Source: Archangium sp.
GTDB taxonomy: Bacteria; Myxococcota; Myxococcia; Myxococcales; Myxococcaceae
Assembly: GCA_016793525.1 (NCBI GenBank)
Contig: JAEUJT010000426.1
Location: 1-5,726, forward strand
Direction of reading: 5' to 3'
DNA length: 5,726 bases
Shown here: positions 1 to 5,726 of the stretch, in pieces
Numbering within the stretch: position 1 is the first letter of the stretch
Layout: each line of letters begins with the position of its first letter
Position numbers and translations under genes: made by a program
Notes under the pieces: model-generated
What the model was told of the DNA's origin: nothing
Databases searched by the model: none
Seen by the model: the letters and a program-made list of their open reading frames with translations, nothing else

Positions 1-207
1 GAGACGCTGCAGCACCTCTCGCACCCGAACGTGGTGAAGGTCTACGACACCGGCGTTTTTCAGGGGTACCCGTACCTGGCGATGGAGCTGATCGACGGGC
101 TGACGTTGCGACACTACCTGGCGCTGAGCGACGCCGACCTCACCACCGACCAGGGCCTGGCCATGGCCATCGCGCAGCACCGGCGGGTACTCAACGGTGA
201 GAGCTGA
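1..207 (+). CDS. Ser/Thr protein kinase, hinge-region fragment (5' truncated, ends at a frameshift)
   Basis: This frame is open from the left edge and ends at TGA 205-207. The peptide carries the end of a Hanks-type kinase N-lobe. [11 protein letters not shown] (about residues 8-18) is the usual region after helix C (beta4). [16 protein letters not shown] (about 25-40) is the beta5 strand, hinge and helix D, with Met as probable gatekeeper followed by the conserved Glu. The glycine-rich loop, the ATP-binding lysine and the helix C glutamate lie upstream of the window. After about residue 44 the sequence leaves the kinase fold and enters an insertion (ending [10 protein letters not shown]), then stops prematurely. 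The catalytic half continues in another frame from position 201, so this is the front of one gene rather than a separate small protein. Whether the break is biological or a sequence error cannot be decided here. Kinase identity is very likely; substrate and symbol are unknown. Confidence 0.85.
   Translation, partial: ETLQHLSHPNVVKVYDTGVFQGYPYLAMELIDGLTLRHYLALSDADLTTDQGLAMAIAQHRRVLNGES
198..207 (+). other. Frameshift site inside the kinase gene
   Basis: The upstream frame is closed by TGA 205-207, and the downstream frame is closed on its left by TGA 198-200. The change of frame must therefore fall in these ten bases (TGAGAGCTGA). Adding one base here, for example restoring GAG GAG from GAGAG, joins the halves as [16 protein letters not shown], an uninterrupted acidic stretch. 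A one-base loss in the purine run is the simplest reading. There is no X-XXY-YYZ slippery heptamer at the site, so programmed -1 frameshifting is unlikely. The intact downstream active site points to a recent mutation or a sequencing/assembly error. Confidence 0.8.
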
Positions 208-245
208 GCGTCGACGGTGAAGACGACGACGAAGAAGACTCCGAC

Positions 246-1001
246 ATGGGGCGCGACATTTTGACGCTCGCCACCTTCTCCGAGGAGAGCCCGAGCGAGG
301 AGTTCTCGATCTCCGCCGACGAGGAGGAGCCGTTTCAGACGGGCCCCGACGCCGTGCGCCAGCTCGCCACCCGCGCCGACGAGCCAGACACGGCGATGAC
401 GATGTCGAGCGAAGCGGCGCTCCCATACGACCTGCCCAACGCGGTCGAACGGCCCATCGGCGTGGCGTTGACCGAGGTCGAGCGTTTCGCCCTCAACCGC
501 CCGGAGCGCATCGGCCGGTTGAAAGACGTGATGCTGCAGATCTGCGAGGCGCTCGCCTACATTCACCAGCACGGGCTCATTCACCGCGACCTGAAGCCGT
601 CGAACATCATGGTCGACGAAGATCGAATCGTGCGGCTGATGGACTTCGGGCTGGCGAAGTACCTGGCCGACGACGCGGCGGTGACGGCCGATGGGCGTTT
701 GGTCGGCACCTTCCGCTACATGGCGCCGGAGCAGATTCTCGGGGAGCCGCTCGATTCGCGCACCGACCTCTACGCGCTCGGAGTCATTCTCTACGAGCTG
801 CTTTCGGGCCGGCCGCCCTTCGAGGCGAAGTCTCCGTACGAGCTCTGGCAGAAGGTGCTCGAGACCGAGGCGCTGCCCATCACCAGCCTCAACCCCAAGA
901 GCGATCGCGCCATGGCCCGCGTGGCCCACCGGCTGATCCGCAAGGAGCCTGATGACCGGCTCCAAACCGCCGAAGAGGTCTATGAGGCGTTGATCGAGTG
1001 A
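246..1001 (+). CDS. Ser/Thr protein kinase, catalytic lobe (same gene as the fragment at the left edge)
   Basis: This part transfers ATP phosphate to Ser/Thr residues. Numbering from ATG 246, residues 110-120 are the catalytic loop with HRDLKPSN (HRD at 582-590), an RD-type kinase. The Mg-binding DFG is at 642-650, [10 protein letters not shown] closes the activation segment (APE at 723-731), and [19 protein letters not shown] is helix F and following. RKEPDDR near the end carries the late conserved Arg. All main catalytic residues of the C-lobe are present. The frame is open from 201, so ATG 246 is only the first start after the break and probably not the true start. Residues before about 85 belong to an insertion between hinge and helix E. 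The protein stops right after the kinase domain, with no membrane segment or sensor domain in this part, so a cytoplasmic kinase is likely. Without its N-lobe this product alone should not bind ATP normally. The stop overlaps the next gene's start. Confidence 0.9.
   Translation: MGRDILTLATFSEESPSEEFSISADEEEPFQTGPDAVRQLATRADEPDTAMTMSSEAALPYDLPNAVERPIGVALTEVERFALNRPERIGRLKDVMLQICEALAYIHQHGLIHRDLKPSNIMVDEDRIVRLMDFGLAKYLADDAAVTADGRLVGTFRYMAPEQILGEPLDSRTDLYALGVILYELLSGRPPFEAKSPYELWQKVLETEALPITSLNPKSDRAMARVAHRLIRKEPDDRLQTAEEVYEALIE
998..1001 (+). promoter_or_regulatory. GTGA stop/start overlap, kinase to pseudouridine synthase
   Basis: GTG 998-1000 starts the pseudouridine synthase and TGA 999-1001 ends the kinase. 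In the frame of the synthase the nearest upstream stop is TGA 983-985, with no ATG, GTG or TTG between it and 998, so this GTG is the only ordinary upstream choice. A weak GAGG (984-987) lies 10 bases before it. The overlap implies re-initiation by ribosomes finishing the kinase. The kinase frameshift leaves this coupling formally usable only by ribosomes that translate the downstream half. Confidence 0.75.
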
Positions 1002-1930
1002 AACACGCGCTCGTCGTTCCAGCTGAGGCACACGGGAAGCGGGTCGACGTGTTCGTCGGTGACGCGCTGAGCCTGTCTCGCGCCAAGGTGAAGGCGCTGT
1101 TCGAGGGCGACTCGATTCGCATCGATGGGCGGCGCGCGAAGAAGGGCGTGGCGCTCCAGGCGGGACAGAAGATCGACGTGGAGGTGACCGAGACCTCGTC
1201 GACCGCGGTGGCCGACGCCGACCTCTCCGTGCCCGTGCTCTGGGAAGACGACGTGCTGGTGTTCGTGAACAAGCCGGCGCGCGTGCCCTCGCAGCCGCTG
1301 GCGCCGAACGAGCGCGGGACCGTCGCCAACGCCCTCGTGTCCAAGTACCCCGGCATCGAGGAGGTCGGAGACGACCCCCGTGAAGCGGGCCTGTGCCACC
1401 GGCTCGACGTGGAGACGTCTGGCGTGATGGTCGCGGCCAAGACGCGCGAGGCCTGGCTGGCGGTGCGGGAACAATTCTCCGGCGACGGGAGCGGAGGCTC
1501 AGGGCCCGGGTCGATCGACAAGCGCTACCTGGCGCTGGTTGATGGGCCCATCGCCGACGAAGGAACCATCGATGTCGGGCTCGCGCACCACGGCGATCAC
1601 GTGCGGGTGGCGGTGCTCCCGACCGACGACGCGCGACCTGCTCGCTCGCACTTCACCGTCGAGCGACGCGCGGGAACTCGGGCGTTGGTCTCGGTGCGCA
1701 TCGAGACCGGCGTGTTGCATCAAGTGCGCGCCCATCTGGCGGCGATCGGCGCCCCCATCGCCGGTGATGCGCTCTACGGCGGCAAGGCGCTGCCCGCGCT
1801 GGAGCGCTTCTTCCTCCACGCTTCGTCACTGACCGTGCGGCACCCGGTGACGGGGAAGCCAGTGCGCGTCGAGTGCCCGCTGCCAGATGACTTGCGCTCG
1901 GTGCACGACGCGATCTTCGTCGGGCCGTGA
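998..1930 (+). CDS. RluA/RluD-family 23S rRNA (or tRNA) pseudouridine synthase with S4 domain
   Basis: The enzyme isomerises specific uridines in RNA to pseudouridine in the cytoplasm. At 310 residues it has the usual length for RluC/RluD-like members. Residues about 14-63 form an S4 RNA-binding domain ([36 protein letters not shown]). The catalytic domain follows. [13 protein letters not shown] (88-100) is the usual entry motif. [10 protein letters not shown] (134-143) is the RluA signature, with D137 as the catalytic Asp. KRYLALVDG is at 175-183, [26 protein letters not shown] at 237-262, and FFLHASSL near 271-278. Two oddities are a Gly/Ser-rich run (161-172) just before KRYLAL, and TGVLHQVR where TGRTHQIR is common. 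The S4 domain argues for an RluC- or RluD-like large-subunit rRNA target rather than RluA or TruC, but the exact uridine cannot be read from sequence. Start GTG 998 is forced by an upstream in-frame stop. It overlaps both neighbours by four bases. Confidence 0.93.
   Translation: MKHALVVPAEAHGKRVDVFVGDALSLSRAKVKALFEGDSIRIDGRRAKKGVALQAGQKIDVEVTETSSTAVADADLSVPVLWEDDVLVFVNKPARVPSQPLAPNERGTVANALVSKYPGIEEVGDDPREAGLCHRLDVETSGVMVAAKTREAWLAVREQFSGDGSGGSGPGSIDKRYLALVDGPIADEGTIDVGLAHHGDHVRVAVLPTDDARPARSHFTVERRAGTRALVSVRIETGVLHQVRAHLAAIGAPIAGDALYGGKALPALERFFLHASSLTVRHPVTGKPVRVECPLPDDLRSVHDAIFVGP
1927..1930 (+). promoter_or_regulatory. GTGA stop/start overlap, pseudouridine synthase to dinB
   Basis: GTG 1927-1929 starts dinB and TGA 1928-1930 ends the synthase. 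In the dinB frame TGA 1888-1890 closes the upstream side, and no ATG, GTG or TTG occurs before 1927. The next ATG (1945) would remove the catalytic Asp6, so GTG 1927 is decided by sequence. No clear purine-rich ribosome binding site precedes it, so translation probably depends on coupling to the upstream gene. Confidence 0.8.
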
Positions 1931-3165
1931 TCATCCACGTCGACATGGACGCGTTCTACGCGTCGGTCGAGCAACGAGACGCGCCCGCCCTGCAGGGCAA
2001 GCCGGTCATCGTCGGCGGGCACCCTACCCGCGGCGTCGTGCTCGCCGCGTCGTACGAGGTGCGGCCCTTCGGGGTGCGGAGCGCGATGCCGATGAGCCGC
2101 GCGATGCGTCTGGCGCCGAACGCGATCGTCGTGCCACCCCGCTTCGCCGCGTACGCCGAGGCGAGCGAACAGGTGTTTCGCATCTTCGAGCACTACACCC
2201 CGCTCATCGAGCCGCTGTCGTTGGATGAAGCGTTTCTCGATGTGACGGCGTCGGCCTCGCTGTTCGGAGCGGCCACGAAGATCGCCGCCGAGCTGCGCGC
2301 GCGGGTGAAGGCTGAGACGAAGTTGGCGTGCTCCGCCGGGGTCGCGGAGACAAAGTTCGTGGCGAAGATCGCGTCGGACTTCGCCAAGCCCGATGGGTTG
2401 AGGGAGGTCGCTCCAGGTACGGCGCGCGAGTTCTTGGCGCCGCTCCCCGTATCTCGGCTCTGGGGCGTGGGCGAGAAGACCGAGGCCGTGCTGCGCAGCG
2501 CTGGCATTCGGCTCATCGGTGACGTCGCGGCGCGTGACGTGGCGTGGCTCACGTCGCGGCTCGGCACCTCACTCGGTCACCACCTGTGGGAGCTGAGCCA
2601 GGCCATCGACACCCGCGCGGTGGTGCCCGATCGCGACGCGAAGAGCATCGGGGCGCGAGAGACGTTCGACGAAGATCTCCACGGCCTCGAGGCGCTGAAA
2701 CCGCACGTGCACTCGCTCGCGTTGCGGGTGGGGCGGCGGCTCCGTCGCTCCGAGCGGCAAGCGCGCACGGTGGTGCTGACGGTGAAGTACGACGACTTCA
2801 CGCAGGTGACGCGCCAGGAGACCCTGCCCTCGCCCACCGACGACGGCCAGGCGCTGTACCGGGTGGCGATGCAACTGCTGGAGACGAAGATCGACCTCAC
2901 GCGAAAGGTTCGGCTCACGGGGGTCACCGGCACCGAGCTCACCGGCGGCGCTCCCCAGCTGAGCCTCTTCACCGAGCCGCCGACCAAGCGCACCAAGCTC
3001 AACGCCGCCCTCGACGCCATCGGCGCGAAGTTCGGCAATACCGCGGTGATCACCGCCGACCTCGCCAGCAGCGACCCCGAGCGGCGAGTCGACGGGTTTT
3101 ACCCGGAGGAACGCCCTGCCCCCGCGGCGCCACCCGGCCTGCACGTCGAGCGCGACGAGGAGTAG
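1927..3165 (+). CDS. dinB: DNA polymerase IV (Y-family translesion polymerase, DinB)
   Basis: This error-prone polymerase extends primers past damaged bases and mismatched ends. Residues 3-16 (IHVDMDAFYASVEQ) hold metal ligand D6; Y11 occupies the steric-gate position that excludes ribonucleotides. SYEVRPFGVRSAMPM (42-56) supplies Y43 and R46 for the incoming triphosphate. SLDEAFLDVT (98-107) gives the catalytic pair D100/E101. FAKPDGL (152-158) carries the conserved palm lysine. A helix-hairpin-helix lies near 178-200 (LWGVGEKTEAVL), then the little finger opens with KSIGARETF. QLSLF (344-348; DNA from 2956) is a textbook beta-clamp binding motif. KLNAALDAIGAKFGNTAVI after it is usual in clamp-motif DinB proteins, and a Pro-rich acidic tail ends the 412 residues. 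All active-site residues are present. I see no LexA-type operator next to the gene; expression probably comes from the operon promoter upstream of the window. Confidence 0.97.
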   Translation: MIIHVDMDAFYASVEQRDAPALQGKPVIVGGHPTRGVVLAASYEVRPFGVRSAMPMSRAMRLAPNAIVVPPRFAAYAEASEQVFRIFEHYTPLIEPLSLDEAFLDVTASASLFGAATKIAAELRARVKAETKLACSAGVAETKFVAKIASDFAKPDGLREVAPGTAREFLAPLPVSRLWGVGEKTEAVLRSAGIRLIGDVAARDVAWLTSRLGTSLGHHLWELSQAIDTRAVVPDRDAKSIGARETFDEDLHGLEALKPHVHSLALRVGRRLRRSERQARTVVLTVKYDDFTQVTRQETLPSPTDDGQALYRVAMQLLETKIDLTRKVRLTGVTGTELTGGAPQLSLFTEPPTKRTKLNAALDAIGAKFGNTAVITADLASSDPERRVDGFYPEERPAPAAPPGLHVERDEE

Positions 3166-3187
3166 CCGAGCTACCGAATGATTCGGC
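3163..3187. repeat. Convergent gene ends with short inverted repeats
   Basis: dinB stops with TAG 3163-3165 and the opposing gene stops with TAG read from CTA 3171-3173, leaving 5 bp between them. CCGAAT-G-ATTCGG (3174-3186) is a perfect 13-base inverted repeat, realistic as a 5-bp stem with a 3-base loop. An alternative pairing is GCCGA (3165-3169) with TCGGC (3183-3187). There is no T-run on either strand, so this is not a standard intrinsic terminator. It could act as a weak bidirectional attenuator, or it could be chance within coding sequence (it encodes the last residues GRIIR). Confidence 0.4.
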
Positions 3188-5726
3188 CAGCCATCTTCCA
3201 GTTGCCCGACGTGCCTTCGTGCCAGGCGATGGCGAGCTGACCGTCGATGACCTGGATCGTCGGCCTCCACGCCGATGCTCCGCCGACGGGGCCGTTCCAC
3301 GCCTGGTCCATCTCATTGGAGGGCACGAGGTAGGGGGTGCCCGTCTTCCGGTCGATGAGGGCCAGCACGACTCGCCCACTGTCGCTCCCGACGATCGCAA
3401 CGTCGTCCCCGTAGGGAACGACGTCGAAACCTTGGTCAAGGTTGTCACTGAGGGTGCTGTCCCAACTGCCACCCAGCCCGAGGCCGTACGTCTCGAGATC
3501 ACCCGCGGCGAGCACGAACAGCACGGTCGAGGCGCCGTTGTCGAACGACGCCGCCTTGAGATCGCTCACACCGCTGGGCACGATTCCCGGCAGCGTGGTC
3601 TGGTTCCATGGCCCGCCCGAGGTCGTGACGAAGTGCGCCGCGTCGCCGTTTGCGGTGACGGCCGACACCACCGCGTTCCCTCCGCTGAAGAGCTCGAGCC
3701 GAACGATGCTCGACGACGAAAACGGCGAAACGGCCGAAAACGAGTCGATCGACGCGAACTGCCCGGTCGAGGGTTGATAGCGAAAGCGCTGCAGCCCGCC
3801 ATTCATGCCGGGCGTGGGTGACGTCGTGACCACCTGCAGGCCCTGCGAATCTGCCGCGAGCGCGAGCATGGGAAACGCGCCCATGACTTCTCGGCCTTGG
3901 TTCCCTTGGGCCTCGGCCAGGTGCACTGGGTTGTTGGGCGAGACGATGACGTAGGCGCGATCTCCCACCGCGGCCACGATGTCACCCAGCGGGGGCGCCG
4001 TGCCGGCTCCGGGAATCGTCGCCGAGCTCGGAGGGAGCGTTGGCATGTTGCACGGCGCGATGAAGCACTGCGCGTTGCCGTCGATGGCCCAGAGCCCGCG
4101 GTTGCCGCCGCTCACCCGGCGCCCGACGATCAGCCTCGAGACCGGCTGCCCGATGCCAGAGAGCGTCACCCACTTCGGCCGGGGTTCTTCGGTCGAGGTG
4201 TCATTGCTCAGAATGATGGGGCCGAATTCGTGCTGCACCGTCAGCGCGCCCCCGAGGGTCGGCACCGCGTTGCCTGCTTGATCTGTCAGGCCCTGGACCG
4301 ACACGGTCAGCTGCGAGCCGACCGTCTGCGGCGGGAACAGCAGCGCCGCCACCTGAGCGTCGCTCTTCACCACCGTCACCTTCGGCGGCATCGCGCCCAG
4401 GTCGAACACCACCGGGCCGGTGATGGGCTCATCGCAGCTCACCCGCAGCGCGAGCGGGCTGAGGTGCAGCATGCACGCCGGGGGGCGCACGTCGGTGAAG
4501 GTGACCAAGGTGCGCACCGTGCGCTCCGTTCCATCGGCGGTGTTGCGCACGGTCACCGAGAAGTCGCGCGTACGCGTGCCGTCGGTGCGCGGGGTGACGA
4601 ACTCGGTCTGCGCCGACGTGGGGTTCGACAGCGCGAAGGCCGACGAACACGAGAGATCGACGCCTCCGTCGGGCAGGCCACAGCCCTCGAACGCGGGCGC
4701 CCACGAGAAGGTGAACCCGGCGTCGGCCGGGGGGTTGCTCACCGCGGCCGTCAACCGCACGACGCTGCCTCCGTCAGGGCCGTAGCTGCCGCCTGACGCC
4801 GGAGACACCTGCACCGCCACGTCCCACGGCCGGGGAGGAGAAAGCACCAACGTGACCGACGCGGCGGCGCTGGTGAGCCCGATGTCTGTCGTCACGGTCA
4901 GCTCGACCGTCAACGGCGTTGGGCCGATCACCGACGGTGCGGTGAAGGTGACCTGCGTGCCAGTGGCGAGATCGATCTCCGGTACGGGCGGCCCTGTCAC
5001 TTGTCGCCAGCGGTACACCACGATCGGCCGACCATCGGGCGCGGTGCTCCCCGTTCCCAGCAACGTCACCTGATCTCCGCCGGTGATCGACGTCGAGCCC
5101 ATCGCCGTCAACGACGCCACGGGCGCTTGCCCCACCCGCACCACGGCACGCGCCGGAGCGCTCACCCGCTGCAGCGCGTCGACCACCGTCAGCTCGACGG
5201 GCAACACCGCGCTGGCCGCCGGAGCGGTGAACACCCCGTTGACCGCCGAGGTGGAATCGTTGAACGAAAACGCTGGCGCCGCGCCTCCGTCGGTGTCGAA
5301 GCGCCAGCGGTACGTCAGCGGAGGCACTCCGGCGGACCGAGCGCCGCTCAGCACCACACTCGCGCCGGGCGCCGCGTCAGAGATCGACGGCGAAATGAAC
5401 GCCGCAATGGGCGGTGGCCCGGCGTCGAGGCCGGTGGAGCCGGGGACGATGCCCCCATCGAGCGAGATCGACTCCGACGTGCCCGCCACCAGCGAGACGG
5501 CGCCGAGATCGTTCTCGCCGTTCACCAGCAGCACGTTGAAAAGGCGAAGCGACTGGGCACCCGGGCGCTCGATGGCGACCTGGTACAGCGATGGGCGGAG
5601 GCCACTCGCGGTGAAGCGCCCGTCGTCTCCTGCCGTCACGGCTGTTTCCAGCCCGGCAGCTGCGAAGCGAATGCGCGCACCCGCAGCGGCGCCCCCCTCC
5701 GCCAAAGACACGACGCCTTGCGCCAC
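3171..5726 (-). CDS. Large exported modular protein: carboxypeptidase-regulatory-like, Ig/PKD-like and propeller-like regions (5' truncated)
   Basis: I do not recognise a named gene. The 851 visible residues run from the right edge. The first codon is GTG, but it falls at the start of a domain, so the true start, with any signal peptide or lipobox, probably lies outside. Residues about 1-80 resemble a carboxypeptidase regulatory-like fold (GAAAGARIRF, DDGRFTASGLRPSLYQVAIE). A Gly/Pro linker with DGG and DAG (89-106) follows. Ig/PKD-like domains lie near 105-198 and 201-296, both with a YRWR strand, and 301-412. A fourth, Big_5-like, spans about 416-498 (LTDQAGNAVPT). Residues 500-851 look like a beta-propeller, including two blade-like repeats 48 residues apart and a final LAIAWHE...GNWKMAGR unit. 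Six cysteines fall in three close pairs (349/360, 418/431, 554/559), fitting disulfides in an exported protein. There are no transmembrane segments or catalytic motifs. An adhesive, matrix or surface lipoprotein role is inference. Confidence 0.8.
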   Translation of the reverse strand: MAQGVVSLAEGGAAAGARIRFAAAGLETAVTAGDDGRFTASGLRPSLYQVAIERPGAQSLRLFNVLLVNGENDLGAVSLVAGTSESISLDGGIVPGSTGLDAGPPPIAAFISPSISDAAPGASVVLSGARSAGVPPLTYRWRFDTDGGAAPAFSFNDSTSAVNGVFTAPAASAVLPVELTVVDALQRVSAPARAVVRVGQAPVASLTAMGSTSITGGDQVTLLGTGSTAPDGRPIVVYRWRQVTGPPVPEIDLATGTQVTFTAPSVIGPTPLTVELTVTTDIGLTSAAASVTLVLSPPRPWDVAVQVSPASGGSYGPDGGSVVRLTAAVSNPPADAGFTFSWAPAFEGCGLPDGGVDLSCSSAFALSNPTSAQTEFVTPRTDGTRTRDFSVTVRNTADGTERTVRTLVTFTDVRPPACMLHLSPLALRVSCDEPITGPVVFDLGAMPPKVTVVKSDAQVAALLFPPQTVGSQLTVSVQGLTDQAGNAVPTLGGALTVQHEFGPIILSNDTSTEEPRPKWVTLSGIGQPVSRLIVGRRVSGGNRGLWAIDGNAQCFIAPCNMPTLPPSSATIPGAGTAPPLGDIVAAVGDRAYVIVSPNNPVHLAEAQGNQGREVMGAFPMLALAADSQGLQVVTTSPTPGMNGGLQRFRYQPSTGQFASIDSFSAVSPFSSSSIVRLELFSGGNAVVSAVTANGDAAHFVTTSGGPWNQTTLPGIVPSGVSDLKAASFDNGASTVLFVLAAGDLETYGLGLGGSWDSTLSDNLDQGFDVVPYGDDVAIVGSDSGRVVLALIDRKTGTPYLVPSNEMDQAWNGPVGGASAWRPTIQVIDGQLAIAWHEGTSGNWKMAGRIIR
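3717..3743. repeat. Three degenerate 9-bp tandem units inside the exported-protein gene
   Basis: CGAAAACGG, CGAAACGGC and CGAAAACGA follow each other directly and stand out as A-rich in G/C-rich surroundings. Read on the coding (-) strand they give the Ser/Phe-rich run SFSAVSPFSS, immediately before the first blade-like repeat. The unit length is a multiple of three, so copy-number change would keep the frame. It may be a short slippage product or just codon repetition for a Ser-rich strand. Confidence 0.45.

Noticed and set aside
195..220. Programmed -1 ribosomal frameshifting to make the full kinase
   Set aside because: No slippery heptamer and no evident stimulatory hairpin next to the stop at 205-207; CGGTGA occurs twice 20 bases apart, but this is better seen as coincidence or a deletion context.
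246..1001. An independent small kinase starting at ATG 246
   Set aside because: It would lack the whole N-lobe, and the missing hinge segment is found immediately upstream in another frame, so one broken gene explains both parts.
114..1031. A 305-codon open frame on the - strand across the kinase
   Set aside because: It lies antisense to a clear kinase, is rich in Arg/His/Gly as expected from a G+C-rich shadow frame, and shows no motif.
3166..3200. Rho-independent terminator between dinB and the convergent gene
   Set aside because: The stem is only about 5 bp and no run of T follows on either strand.
2544..3821. A 425-codon + strand open frame crossing the end of dinB and the convergent gene
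   Set aside because: It is out of frame with dinB, consists largely of Arg/Ala/Gly low-complexity sequence, and starts inside the Pol IV coding region. It is a chance open frame in G+C-rich DNA.
3897..4796. A 299-codon + strand open frame antisense to the exported protein
   Set aside because: It is Arg/His-rich shadow sequence with no recognisable domain, and the opposite strand carries coherent Ig-like domains.
1..5726. Mobile element, CRISPR array, toxin-antitoxin or defence system
   Set aside because: I saw no regularly spaced direct repeats, transposase or integrase motifs, tRNA-like sequence or small toxin-like genes; all coding space is accounted for by four genes.

Overview
The window is high-G+C DNA (by eye about two thirds G+C, with strong G/C preference at third codon positions). 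It is densely packed with four genes and has no RNA gene, CRISPR array or insertion sequence that I can recognise. A Hanks-type kinase next to a large exported protein with DGG/DAG-rich linkers and Ig-like modules suggests a myxobacterium or close relative (Myxococcota). That assignment is inference from style, not from a marker gene.

Layout: positions 1-3165 (+ strand) form one tightly coupled operon. It begins with a 5'-truncated Ser/Thr protein kinase whose reading frame breaks near 198-207. The hinge region is in one frame (1-207) and the complete catalytic lobe (HRD, DFG, APE) in another (open from 201, first ATG at 246, stop at 999-1001). Between the hinge and the catalytic loop lies an insertion of about 120 residues that starts strongly acidic. 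The kinase stop overlaps the GTG start of an RluA/RluD-family RNA pseudouridine synthase with an S4 domain (998-1930). That gene in turn overlaps the GTG start of DNA polymerase IV (dinB, 1927-3165). Both junctions are the four bases GTGA, and in both cases GTG is the only ordinary start codon left after the nearest upstream in-frame stop.

Positions 3171-5726 (- strand) hold most of a convergent gene, open at its 5' end at the window edge. It encodes a probable surface or periplasmic protein with a carboxypeptidase-regulatory-like domain, three Ig/PKD-like domains, a further Ig-like (Big_5-like) domain and a propeller-like C-terminal half. Only 5 bp separate its stop codon from that of dinB, so no conventional terminator fits between them.

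The three + strand genes are probably co-transcribed and translationally coupled. They join signalling (kinase), rRNA modification (pseudouridine synthase) and translesion synthesis (Pol IV), and no direct functional link can be read from the sequence. The most notable points are the kinase frameshift, its acidic insertion and the doubly overlapping gene order. I found no convincing undescribed defence or mobile system.
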